Source: Porodaedalea pini
Taxonomy: Eukaryota; Basidiomycota; Agaricomycetes; Hymenochaetales; Hymenochaetaceae
DNA length: 64,000 nt
Reading direction: 5' to 3'
NCBI GenBank assembly: GCA_002794775.1
Contig: NBAY01000005.1
Coordinates: 806,001-870,000 of the forward strand
Shown: piece after piece, positions 33,170 to 43,914 of the stretch
How positions within the stretch are numbered: position 1 is the stretch's first letter
How the letters are laid out: each line of letters starts with the position of its first letter
Position numbers and translations under genes: made by a program
The notes under the pieces: model-generated
What the model was told of the DNA's origin: nothing
The model's database searches: none
Seen by the model: the letters and a program-made list of their open reading frames with translations, nothing else

Positions 33170-33549
33170 TAACCATGACTATGTCACTGGAAGGATCCAT
33201 AGGATGCCGTCCAGCTTGTCCTTCCATAGCAATGGGTACTTATAGGGGTGAGCGATGAGGCGGGAGAGCAAGACTGATGGGGATGGGAGGAGAAGGACGA
33301 GAGATAAAGATGAGACCGGTGCATTTTGATGCCCTGAACCCTCCTTTTGTATTCTTGCCGCATTGGGATAGCCAGTTCCCTACCTTCAACCTTGGTCCAC
33401 AATGGCTCAGTCGGCATGAAAGCAATAGTCATGAAGGAGGTAGAGGTCGCCGACATCTTTCAGGAGGCTTAGGTACCAAAATATTCGGTAAGCAAAAATA
33501 TCCGATGCTCTAAGTGAAATCGAATTGCGTTTCTTTTCCTGACCCTACG
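33170..33549. promoter_or_regulatory. Shared promoter region between divergent genes A and B
   Basis: 380 bp between two outward-facing starts inside the composite element. No specific motif is recognised. The position alone suggests a bidirectional promoter. Confidence 0.45.
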
Positions 33550-35349
33550 ATGCCACCTCAACGTGTCAGAAAGAAGTCCAAAAAACTCAAAGACGGCAAA
33601 GAACTAGCTGCAGAATTAGCTGTGCAGATGAAGAAACACCCTGTTGGTCGCCCCAGGAAAAATGAAGTCCCCAATCAGGTCCCCGAAACTCCCGCAAAAA
33701 AGCAGTCAAAATCGAGTGGGAAGAAATATGCTACAAGAGCAAAGCCGACCCGCCGAACTGTGAGTTGTGAAATTTGATGCAAATGCTCTCTCTGACCGGT
33801 TTTCATGCCCATAGCCGCGCAAGAAGGGCAATGACAAGGATACAGTTGAACAGGAGCATTCGCCTGAAGATCAGGGGGATATATCCATTGCGGACATCAT
33901 TCGGGCTTCAGGACTTGGCTTGAACGACACTATGAATGAAACGCAGGGTTTTGACGATGACAGATCGGCCTTCGATGAAATTCCTGACTCCCCTGACAAG
34001 CCTGATGAGCGTTCTTTCCATCTTGATGATGGTACGAAACCTCCATTCATTGTTGCCTAAGGCTGTGGCTAAGAAAAGTATAGCTGGCGAGTACGTGGAC
34101 TGGAATACTCCCTCCCTTGGACATGCAAAAGCTTATGGATGGATCACATCAACACCTGCTACAGAGAAAAAGCCCAAACTGGAAGTCATGGTAAAAATTC
34201 ATGACAGTACTGGTGTGCGAGACATGAAGATCAACTCCAAGATGTCGCTGGCTGATTTGATCAATGAAGCGGTTCAATCACCCGGGGCCGTTCTACATTC
34301 AACCAACTTGGTTACACAGCTTGCTGGTCTGTGAAGTCTGGGACAAAGCTCGAACCAGAATATTTGGATACACAAGACCAGTTGGATGTGCTGTTCAAAT
34401 GAGTTCACAGGCTTCAAGCAGCTGAAAAGAAGAAGAAACGAGGTAACGAAAACCCCAGAATTGTCATTTGGAATCTCAGTAATCAGGTTCATCTATAGTA
34501 TTTGATGTATAAAGTGGTTCCTGACATGCAGTGAAGAATACACGCGGGAACAATGGGAACAGCAATAAACAGCAAAGTGCAACTAGAACGAATGCGACTC
34601 CTTCAGGGGTCACCAGTGCTAAGGAAGCTTACGATGCTGCACTTGAACAGATTATGGCGCAAATCGCAGCAGCGTTCAAATGCAATAAACACGACGGCAG
34701 GCTCTGTGGTAAAATAAGAGGGTCAAAAGACCATCTTATGTATTCCAACAAACATCTTGTTGAACATGCAAAACTGATTGTGAGTCCATTGACAAAGCAC
34801 AATCTCACTGGACTAAAAGCATACTTTGTCCAGTATAAGAATACTCCCGGAGTCAAAGTGGATGAAGTACCAGGGCAACTGAAAGTATTGGACAAGCAGT
34901 GGAAAGCAGCTGACAATGCCAGCGCAGGAACTGGCTCTGACATAGCAACTGGGCCTACAACATCCCTCCCCAACAGTGCTCCTGTGACAGCCGGAACAGT
35001 GGCAACTATAGTGCCAATGCAACCTTTCAACCAGCCGGTCATTGCCCAGCACTACGAAATGCATAACCAGGTGATAGCTGAGCACAGGCCACGCGATTAC
35101 CCTTCTGTTCAGAATTGGATTGAATCATTGCACGATGACATGGAGAGAGGCCGCGATGACTACCAATACAGGTCTCTGCTACCTGTTTTCGAGGCCAATG
35201 ATGTTAAACACTTGGATGACTTGGCTTACTTAGAATTTGGAAGGCTCGAGAAGATGGTTATTGATGCTCAAGTGGAGGCAAGCATTGGGTTACTCAATCG
35301 TATCGTTCAATATGCGCAGGAGGATGTTTCTCACATCAAGGAACAGTAG
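33550..35349 (+). pseudogene. Gene B: unrecognised basic/ubiquitin-like-region protein with TGA and frameshifts
   Basis: Coding pieces 33550-33759, 33815-34442 and 34532-35349. N-terminus very basic with an AT-hook-like motif (HPVGRPRKNE). An acidic segment follows (SIADIIRASGLGLN), then VDWNTPSLGHAKAYGW and a region resembling a small beta-grasp/PB1-like fold (VMVKIHDSTGVRDMKINSKM, then LGYTACWSVKSGTKL). A C-terminal domain contains CGKIRGSKDHLMYS, KHNLTGLKAYFVQYK, and ends DLAYLEFGRLEKMV plus YAQEDVSHIKEQ. Defects: two compensating one-base frameshifts near 34054 and 34293, and a TGA at 34400-34402 where Arg fits. The family is not recognised. A 3' homologue is fused to the left transposase copy. 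It converges with the right transposase. Confidence 0.6.
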
Positions 35350-35445
35350 TTATGCATACATCATATAGACAGAATATATTACATTGTTGGACCAGTTGAT
35401 ACAGTGACAAGGAAGCCTGTATCCACTTGATGAAGAAACCCGACA

Positions 35446-36629
35446 CTAACAGAGATAACCGCAATGATGATAGAAAGCACGACAGTCCGCAGCACTGATA
35501 GACATGGTTTCACCATAAAGCTTCGCGAATACTGAAGCATCCATTTCCTCATCACTGTATTTGACCCGACAAAGTCGAGATTTCAGCAGAGAGAATGCCA
35601 GCTCGATCGGGTTGAAGTCCGGAGAATATGCGGGGAGAAATTCCAGCTTCATGCCCCTGTGCGGAGTCAGATCAGTAAGAGCCCTGCGTCGCAGCACGAC
35701 AGGTCAAAATAGATGGACCTTGACTCAATGAGTTTGCGGATTTCCAGTGACTTGTGGATTGTGCAGTTGTCCATCACCACGACAGAGTTTTGGGCCAGCC
35801 AAGGTTGCATGTGGTCCAAGAGATCCCTGATAAATGCGGAGAAGGAGGTGGCATTGAAGGATCCTTCCAGTATTGTACAGTCAAGCATGCCAGTCAAAGT
35901 GATTGTGGGCAAGATTGAATACCTAGAAGAGGCAAGCAGTCAGATCTGCAGTCATAAAGGTAAGCATCACACTTTTTTCCCCGTGTAAAGATCACTTTCC
36001 GACATGCCTGATAACCCTGCAAAGCCCATGCTTTCTTCCTCAAGAAGGTACGTTGGTTGCATGCGCTCTCATTGACAAAGATGAGCTGTTCTGCCTCATA
36101 TTGAGATCCCATTCTCAATGTGTACCAGAGCTGAGCGGACTCACTGTGTTCAAGTGCCCTTTTCGATATCTTGAGCAGAGTAAGTTTGCTGATGCGAAGC
36201 CATAAGCATCACCGCACTGTCTTCAGAGTGAACCCAGCCCGGCGCAGAGACCTCCATACTGTAGTGTCCGAAACCTTCTTGCCTGTTACCCTTTCCAGCT
36301 CCTCCCTCACCTCGTCTAAGTACTGGTCCTTGCGATGCTCTATCGTGCTCAAGAGATACTATAGTTCAGTTAGCTGCAGCGAGTCATTACAATTCAAAAA
36401 ATGCACTCACCTGTGTATCCGCATAATCAAGCAACCTTGGTCTTCCAGTCCTCGTGCCCTCCTGTCGTAAATGCCCCATGCGCTTGTGTTGAGCAACAGT
36501 TCGGTGGATTGTTGCTCGATGGATATCTATTACCCTGGCCAGGTCATGCACGGTGAAGAGTCGTGACTGATACAGTCTGAATATGATGTGTCTTGCATCA
36601 TCTGAGAGTGCCTTGCCTGAAACCATCAT
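35446..36629 (-). pseudogene. Tc1/mariner-type (DDE_3) transposase, right copy, uninterrupted
   Basis: Inverted near-identical copy of the left transposase without the retrotransposon, so it shows the pre-insertion sequence. HTH N-terminus, FVNESACNQRT in the place of the first catalytic Asp, MDNCTIHKS, and YSPDFNPIE. It reads PAYSP where the left copy has PTYSP (CpG to CpA in the left). The in-frame TGA at 36211-36209 and the Asp-to-Asn change are shared with the left copy, so both arose before the duplication. Its 3' end faces gene B with only 96 bp between stop codons. It is inactive as written. Confidence 0.85.
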
Positions 36630-37124
36630 GGAACGACCTGAGAGGAGGAGGAAGTAGAGTGTTGGCTTTCATGTTTGCATGGTGGTGGCTTGGCTAACAT
36701 GTGCTCACGTGCTCACAGGTGTTGGTAGTATGCACAGAAATTTGAGCGTAGCAGTCGAAGCACAAAGCAAATGGACAGGAAACTTGCAGGGAAGATGGCT
36801 TTTATGTGTCTGATAATTACACAAAAAGAATCATAATCTTAGCGGTCTTCTCGCCCGTGCTGCAAGACCTGTTGTGAGAAGAGGAAGGTGGAAAGAGCTC
36901 AAAGTGGAACACAAACCTTGCTGCTGCACCATGAATACTGCATGGATTGGCTTCAGACTTGCAGGAGCTGTTGGTATAGTCATATACTTAATTTACAGTC
37001 ATGGGAAAGAATTTTATAGGTAGATGTAGGGGAGCCATAATTTTTGAATCTCAGTGGAAATGTATGAGAGAACAGACTGGCTGCACTTGTTTGATCTCCA
37101 CCCACCTACACAGTCAATGTATTG

Positions 37125-37304
37125 CACCCTATTTTACATATTTCTGCTCCTGAGAACCATGCCTATTTTTTGAGTACTTAATGAGCAGGTACTGCGCAGA
37201 ATTTACAGAGAAAATCAACATTTATTCTATTTTTCGACGTTTTGGCTCAGACGCGGCTCATTTCACGTGAAATGCACGTGTCGCAGGACTTATGAAAATG
37301 GCTG
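37125..37304 (-). repeat. Right terminal inverted repeat of the composite element
   Basis: Ends GGCTG at 37304 followed by TA. The reverse complement starts CAGCCATTTTCATAAGTCC, matching both ends of the MITE at 20333-21171. Contains the CACGTG-rich stretch TCACGTGAAATGCACGTGTC. Confidence 0.8.
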
Positions 37305-37529
37305 TAATTTATGGAAAAGAAACGAAGGGAATCAGCTAGGAAATGAGCAAGATAGTCGAGCTCATCGCGTGAAACAATGAGCTCGAAGTGATTGACACGT
37401 GCGATGAGGGAGGCCCTGGTGACCAGTCACTAAGTCCTAGAAATGAGTACAGAGTCCACCTAATTAGAGGGACTGCACGTGTCTAATACTCCCTCTAATT
37501 AGATTTATGGAAGTACATACCTTAGGTGT

Positions 37530-39364
37530 CTAGGCGGAGAGGTCCAGGTTGAGGTGGGCCTTGGGAAATTTGGCTTCGATGCCCTTCATTAAGGAGTGGA
37601 TGCTCGCGATGTAGGTGATGTCCTTGTCAGCTGTCGAGCCAGCACCACCGGTGATAATGCCGCCGATACGTCCGCTGCCATCAGCGACGACGGCGCCAGA
37701 GTCGCCTGGGGCGGAGAAGGCACCAGACTTGTTGGCAAAAGGGAGAATAGACTTGTTGTCAAAAGGGAGGATAGCCCACTCCATAGAGTAACTGGAAGTG
37801 CCGCCTTCATAATAGTTACGGACGCAGGAGCGGATGTCGTTGGCACGGCCAACGGTCAGGCCAGTGGTATTACCGTGCTTAACCACCCTAAGGCAGGCTT
37901 CACCGTTCTGGTCCAACGCGAGAGGGTGACGCACGTCCTCGTCTGGGATGGTACCCTTGAGCCTCAGGAGGCGGTCCGTCGGATACTCGAAGGTGTGGGG
38001 GTTCTGGAGGTTTGGGTACATCATTTGAGTGAACACGTCGGGGCGGATAGTAGTGCCGAGATCGATGACGTTACCCTCAAAATTGGTGGCATCAATCTTG
38101 GAGAGGTCGATATCGATGACGGCGAAGTCCTGGGTGTACTGCTCCGCGCCGAAACCGAACTCGATGGGAGGGGAGTAAATGACGTGGCCCAACACACGCT
38201 CGTCCCGGCTAGCCCAGTGCGTCGAGACGTCCCCGTAGAAGGTGTTGAGAACCTCCATCGCCTCCTTCGCCTCAGCCAACTCAAACTCAACACCTTTGAG
38301 CTCCTTTTCGGCAGCATCGCCAGCCACCGCCCTGACCCGGGTGATACGCCTCTCCAGGTACCGCCTTATGAGCTCATTCCCTCTGATCTTGACCTGAATG
38401 GACTCGAGGAAATTCTTAAATGTGGCGTCGCCGAGGAGGATGACCTCATGACGGGGTGCACTGAGCCTATGTTCGAAGGTCTTGTTGTCGTCTTTGTTCG
38501 GCTTAAAGACAACATGACGGGCCGTGACGAGGAAGAGCCTCTTACTGCCACCACCTTCGGCGATGAAAAAGCCACCCATGCCCTCAGCCCAAGGTGTGAG
38601 CTTACCAGAGATGGGAAGACTGAGGGCGTGAGTGAGAGGATTTCGAACCTCTACAGTGGGGTCAGTGGAGAAGGTGGGCGCGAGGAGCTTGGGACCCTTC
38701 AAAGTGGTCACGAGGGACTCGCGTATCTCGACATCGACGTCGATAATGCCGAACTGTATGAGAATATCTTTGCAACTGCAGGCCACTTCGGTGCCTTCCT
38801 CGACGGAGAGGGATTCGGGCTGCACGCCAATCCAGAGGATGACGGGGCGGAAGGACGCATCCACGTAGCCAATGCGAACAACATCAATGCTAGTCCAAAC
38901 CACCTTCTTCAAATCCAGGTGTTTGACGACCTGGTGAGACAGATTGCCCTCCCAGACCTCTTTGATCGCGTGCTTGCCGACGGTCCCGAGCACCTTGGGC
39001 CTGTTGTACGCCTCTGGACCGCTGGGCGCCTCCCATATGGTGGTGCTGGAGCGGCCGACTAAGGGCGGGCTGGAGTACAGGCCAGCGTAGTAGAACTGGC
39101 CCTCCCTGGACACAGAGGCCCGCTGCGAAGAAGCACTCTCCGATGAAGACAAATCCGTGGTGGAGGTAATACTGGCGCTGAGGCTCGAGGGTTCGGTCGT
39201 AGGAGGGGAGGCAAGAGTCCCACCCTTCTTGACCAAAGTGGCATCAATGCAGAAGAGGGAAGAAAACGAGAGGGGTTGAGTGCGGGAAGGCAGCAAAGAG
39301 TGACATGACTTACCTGTGATAATGCGGATAGAGAGCTGACTGAGAAGCGTTTGGTGAAGGACAT
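37530..39364 (-). CDS. Trypsin-fold (PA clan) serine peptidase-like protein
   Basis: Exons 39364-39314 and 39227-37530 give 582 residues, starting MSFTKRFSVSSL. An unspliced alternative keeps the large frame open but lacks an ATG. A Ser/Thr-rich N-terminus and an unrecognised region are followed by a chymotrypsin-like domain. The His motif is LVTARHVVF (about residue 258), the Asp is in DFAVIDIDL (about 395), and the nucleophile is in APGDSGAVV (about 527), followed by GGIITGG. A long helical insert (EKELKGVEFELAEAKEAMEV) lies between His and Asp. There is no signal peptide, so it is probably cytoplasmic. Similar stand-alone trypsin-fold proteins are common and expanded in basidiomycetes with no assigned role. 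It sits directly beside the transposon cluster; it has no stop or frameshift. Substrate unknown. Confidence 0.8.
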
Positions 39365-39564
39365 GAGGCAGGGCAAAGGCGCACTCTTTATGTGAGTGGG
39401 GGTATGGATCATTGGATGTCCCTGGCGTGGGGAACACGCTCCATCAATTACCTAATATCACCCCTGACCCCAGCTCCAATCCCCGTCCCTGAGTCTCGGA
39501 TCGCTGAGTAGCCGACTCAGGGTTCCGCCGGCTTGTAATGGAGAGGAAACACTATCAAAACGTA

Positions 39565-40521
39565 ATACGCCCCGTGATTTTAGATTTAGGCCCCGTGACT
39601 GATCCGCACGCCCCGTTGACTTTTATGCACTTTTGTGACTGGCCCCGCTCCTATCCTTCAAGCCAATAGCTCAAGAACGGCTGGGCATAACACAATGATA
39701 TGGGTATCAATAGAAAGCTATTGATGAGGAGAACTCAGGAAAAATAATGATACATCAAGAGATATCCTAGTTAGGAAATTATAGCTGAACACTCTTGAGT
39801 TATGCTGCCCAGGTCACCAGCTTGTAATGAGACAACCACAGCACATATGACAATATAAAGACCTGATATAGAGAGGGTCAGATGAGGGGAATAAGGGAAA
39901 AATACTGAAATGTTACCAAATTGAGTAATTTGTCTACAAAAGAGTGCCAAAATTATAGTAAACTTGTACATAAGTGTTACTATCATAACATTACAACAAC
40001 TGCTTGTACCAGCATACCAAATGCACCAATGGTATGCCATAATTGCCAGCTTTCAAATGAATATATTTTTGTCAGTCCAGATGCTAGAATTTGACCTCAA
40101 CAGCCAGGCAGCAACTGTATAAGTTTACTATAATTTTGGCACTCTTTTGTAGACAAATTACTCAATTTGGTAACATTTCAGTATTTTTCCCTTATTCCCC
40201 TCATCTAACCCCCTCTATATCAGGTCTTTATATTGTCATATGTGCTGTGGTTGTCTCATTACAAGCTGGTGACCTGGGCAGCATAACTCAAGAGTGTTCA
40301 GCTATAATTTCCTAACTAGGATATCTCTTGATGTATCATTGTTTTTCCTGAGTTCTCCTCATCAATAGCTTTCTATTGATACCCATATCATTGTGTTATG
40401 CCCAGCTGTTCTTGAGTTATTGGCTTGAAGGATAGGAGCAGGGCCAGTCACAAAAGTGCATAAAAGTCAACGGGGCGCGCGGATCAGTCACGGGGCCTAA
40501 ATCTAAAATCACGGGGCGTAT
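39565..40521. mobile_element. Foldback MITE with TA target duplication
   Basis: A 957-bp element beginning ATACGCCCCGTGATTTTAG and ending in its complement, flanked by TA at 39563-39564 and 40522-40523. Arms of about 400 bp (39565-39966 and 40121-40521) enclose a 154-bp spacer. The two arms carry mirrored open frames that are artefacts. It is unrelated in sequence to the MITE at 20333 and to the 745-bp palindrome. The TA duplication points to a Tc1/mariner-superfamily transposase acting in trans. Confidence 0.88.
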
Positions 40522-40523
40522 TA

Positions 40524-40840
40524 TGACACGAATGTTATCAACAAAATGAAGCATATGCACGACAACTTCCTGATCAAGGAAGAGGAGGTGAAATTCAATG
40601 AACGAGTTGATAAATAATAACAGCGAAACTGCACCGCGAACACTGTTGCTCAGGCAGAATCAGAATCGCAATGAAATAATTTGAAGATACAAGGTCATGC
40701 ATAGGATGACTAATACAATAGGAATCGGGGAGTGTTGCAAAGATGTAGGTCGCGGTGTGCACGAGACGAATGAGATCTCATGCTGAACCTGGAAGCCGAA
40801 CCCGTTTCCTGTGAAGAAAGCAACAAGGACCATGATCTCT
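40524..40840. other. Spacer right of the MITE
   Basis: About 320 bp; nothing recognised. Confidence 0.35.
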
Positions 40841-41560
40841 TAACTATAGAGAAATACTGCTCACAGCTTGTCCTCGCTGAAGCCCGTAAAGTCAACACCC
40901 ACCTCTTGCGATGGAAGTGAACCAGTGCTGCTCTCGGACAGTGTGCACTTTCTAGTCTGCACAGACATTAGACGCATAAAGAAACCCCTTCGCTCGCATG
41001 TTCGTTGTCTCCAATGGGTCAGCCGACCAACCTATTCGAGGCATAACCCAAGTGTATATGTGGTTATGTGTCCCGCGAAAAAAATATTGGGGTGTGGTCT
41101 TATCTGCTGCTTCGTTATATGCTTCGAAAAAAAAAAAGATGGCAACCAGTGCAACACAGCTTGGATACTCATACGCCTTGATGTTGTTTTTGACAAAGTG
41201 CACTAGGATGGAAGTTTCTGCGTGGACAGCAACAGATCCTTCCCTCCTCAAAGGCAGGAACTTGGTCTTATCATCACGGTACTCGGAAGCCTTCTTCTCC
41301 TGCTCGTTCTTCACGTGAAATATAAAATTATCCCGCGTCATTGGCTGTCCGTTGTTCATCAGCTACAAAACGCCTTCGTCTGTCTCTGAGTCGTATTTCA
41401 GCAGCTCAAAGGGGGTTTCAATACGTTCGATCCCAATGGTGTAGTCATCGCCAAGGACGAAGTCCATGCTGACAGATCGCATCAGGATGAGCAATTGCTT
41501 AATGCTGGCAACCAGAGAAAGGAGCTTTTCTGTGAGCCGATCGAACTTCGGCTATGAGGG
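40840..41560 (-). pseudogene. OTT_1508-like deaminase remnant
   Basis: Minus-strand coding-like sequence with stops. Upstream piece: KFDRLTEKLLSLVASIKQLL then GIERIETPFELLKYDSETDE, ending in an in-frame TAG near 41361. Main piece (41359-40952): MTRDNFIFHVKNEQEKKASE, then VAVHAETSILVHFVKNN, which carries the His-Ala-Glu zinc/catalytic motif of the deaminase fold, then YPSCVAL...FFFFEAYNEA and RGTHNHIYTWVMP. Family members I know of this type in basidiomycetes have SxxSCxxC at the second zinc site; here the second Cys is missing, and a run of 11 A (plus strand, about 41128) sits beside it. A further TAG follows at the end. It is decayed; the family assignment is by motif only. Confidence 0.55.
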
Positions 41561-42554
41561 GGGGGTTGTCTAGCCCTTTGCAAACTGCCAAAAAAAGATG
41601 ACCACCTTGTCCGATCACGAATGAAGGAAGGAAAGGACTGACCAACTTGAATATCATTCATAAAAGCTTAGCTTGTTTTCCTTCTCTACTGACCCCTTGA
41701 GAATATTGTTTGCTTCGCTACAACTCTGCATCACCTCGAGCATAAAGATACTATCCTTCTCTGCTAAGACCCGCTCCGAGTCGTATGAATCGAATAGCCT
41801 AATCAACTTCTCAATAAATAGGGGGCGTCACGATTCACTACGCACCCGACAATCGATTTGACGATGACAAACCGCAAGATGTTTGGCAGGAGAGAGGGTA
41901 TTGGGCCACGGAGGGTCGACTACATACTCGTGCATGGTGTCCAGGTCAAAGAAGGTACTTTAGAGGCCGACATGATAGGAAGCGAGCCAGTCTGCAGCAA
42001 GGGAAAAGGCGGAGGATACAAAGGCTAGAGACAACAATGTTTACGCTTCGGACCACTTAGGGGTCTGGGTCCGTGCGCGTATGCCGAAATAATGTCAAGA
42101 AGTTGAGTACATTATATAGTCGATGCAGGACGGAGTGTTCTTCAAAGTAGTCGACTCAGAGTCTTGCAGTCGGCCGACTCCGCGTCCAACTTTTGGATAT
42201 AAAGTGTTATATACCTGGTGCATGCATGTCTTTCATCGTCCCTGGAGACTATATGTGATCGGATACAGCAGTCGAAAGCGAGCTTGAAGTTGTCGCAGTT
42301 GCGAGTGACGCCATAAACTTTCGCTTTGTGTTTGTACATATTTGCCAGCTCCTGTAGTGAAGCGTCTTTCAGAGAACATCTTCGACTGCGGGATCATCTC
42401 CATCTAGGAGCAAACTTTGAGCCGCTTACAGAACTCGGTTCATCCATGAATTCAGAAATACAGCCAGCCACGCTGCTCTTCTTCAATCCTTCCGTCTGTT
42501 CATGGGAGGAAGTTTCAAATGGCTACGAGATCGATGGCGAATCAGGTTCTCCTC
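41561..42554. other. Degenerate sequence, possibly the 5' part of the deaminase remnant
   Basis: Short frames with several stops on the minus strand. No complete exon can be supported. The right edge is the start of the HPP segmental duplication. Confidence 0.3.
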
Positions 42555-42870
42555 AAACCCTAGACCAGGATCTCTGGAGGCAGACGTAGGCTTCCACTTT
42601 CGGAGAGAAGGGAAGCGAACGTCGAATGTAGCATGAATATGCACGTTGTAGCCATCTTTTGCTGACATTAGGACAATCTCGACGAGAACGCCATATGAAG
42701 ACATAGCCTTTCGATAACATATACTCGTACAAGAGCCGCGGCATGTAAATACTCGGAAGCCTTAACGTGGCTTTAGATAGAAATAGCAGAGTAATAGATT
42801 ATCAGCGAATCCCACACAAAACATGAAAGAGCATCTGAGAAAAACGAGGCCAAGGAGAGAGATATAACTA
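42555..42870. repeat. Fragment of the F-box gene 5' end and leader (segmental duplication unit 1)
   Basis: The plus strand reads CTCTGGAGGCAGACGTAGGC near 42570, matching the 5' end of the F-box gene at about 46965-46990. The leader beyond it (GAGAACGCCATATGAAGACA, then ACTCGGAAGCCTTAACG) matches 47190-47270. Only the first few codons of the F-box gene remain; the rest is absent. Confidence 0.75.
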
Positions 42871-42874
42871 CAGT

Positions 42875-43732
42875 CTACACGCGGTCCTCAGCCAACCCTT
42901 GAGCTTTAACCAAAGTCCCGGTCAACTCCGGTGACGTAATGCTCTCTTCACTTATCCCTTTCTCTGCCAGAGCTGCTGTGCCACCAGCAGCTGGAGGTGG
43001 AGATGGCTCAAACCAGTACACGGGGTACCGTCGCTGGATGTTGTTTACCAAGAGCGCAGAAACGAGGATGAGCGAGCTCGAGAGTAGGATAACTGGTAGG
43101 TAGTACCAACCAATGGCGAGCACCTCATCGTTCACAGAGGCAAGGAGCGCGGTTGCACTTGCGGGCGGATGCATGGTCCCTGTCATTTGCATCACGACTA
43201 TAGCGATGGAAGCTGAAAGCGAGCCGGCGAGCCACCGAAGTGATTCAAAGTGCGAAGACAGTCCAAAGAGCATGGTGATGCAAATCCCGATAAGAGCGGA
43301 AATGAAATGCCCGCCTACGAGGGCTCGAGGCTGCGCGAGCGGGGCATCAATGACGCTATAACAGAGTACAGCGGAAGCGCCCTGGAAGGAGAAAAAAAAT
43401 CAAGTCAGTATACGACATCGGACCTTTCAGCCTGTCTGAGAGATGCGCGACTCACATAACTGGGGATGATACTCGGGACGTCCCGGTTAATGAAGTAGTG
43501 CGTATGACCAAACACAGCCTAATAAACCCACGTGAGCCATTACTACCCGAGAAAGGCAGAAGACACTTGCAAAAAAGTTGTAACGCACCTGAAGAATGGA
43601 CAGGCCGACAAAAGTACCGATGAAGGACCAGAGCCAGATGATATAGTATGGTTGCTCCGGGGGCGGGCCCGCGCGGTATCCCAGCCAGTGGGAGATCCAA
43701 GTGGGGAGACAAGCAAGACGATGTGGACTCAT
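42875..43732 (-). CDS. HPP family integral membrane protein, copy 1
   Basis: Small multi-pass membrane protein of the HPP family; plant and cyanobacterial members are linked to nitrite transport, but the fungal role is unknown. Exons 43732-43589, 43518-43456 and 43381-42875 give 237 residues. N-terminus MSPHRLACLPTWISHWLGYR, then a hydrophobic helix (YIIWLWSFIGTFVGLSIL), a second region starting GASAVLCYSVIDAPLAQPRA, a third helix (GICITMLFGL), the signature MTGTMHPPASATALLA, and a last helix (WYYLPVILLSSSLILVSALL). A soluble tail follows. It is the duplicate of the gene at 47403-48264, with the same length and the same intron positions, and no defect. Confidence 0.9.
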
Positions 43733-43914
43733 GAAAACTGTAGATGCGAGGAATTTACTTGGGCTATGACTTGACAGTGACAACTTTATAAGCTGCGGGA
43801 CATTGAGTTCGAACGAGACCTCAAAACGAGTATAGAAAGTGCCTAGACTTCTGTCAAGCATTAGAACCAACTCTCTTTGCCACTGTGCATGCAGATACGC
43901 AGGTGAAGGACTAG

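Larger units (their letters stand above)
20333..37304. mobile_element. Composite element: inverted transposase copies flanking unknown genes A and B
   Basis: A near-identical inverted repeat lies at left 21172-22443 plus 29388-29986 and at right 35310 to about 37170. It contains the transposase gene, its 5' flank and the last ~40 bp of gene B. The centre (about 29990-35310) carries gene A (minus) and gene B (plus). The right end has a full terminal repeat ending GGCTG at 37304, followed by TA. The left terminal repeat is missing its outer ~130 bp, where the MITE sits. The left transposase is split by the retrotransposon. The unit could be one large element rearranged by inverted duplication, or two related elements inserted tail to tail; the data favour a larger multi-gene ancestor because transposase and gene B are linked on both sides. 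Confidence 0.6.

Noticed and set aside
37596..39062. 488-residue plus-strand open frame
   Set aside because: Exact antisense of the trypsin-fold gene; its composition (Val/Gly/Glu/Arg rich) is a codon shadow and the catalytic motifs are on the other strand.
39771..40315. Two matching ~75-90-residue frames on opposite strands
   Set aside because: They are the same sequence in the two arms of the foldback MITE. No start context, no homology.
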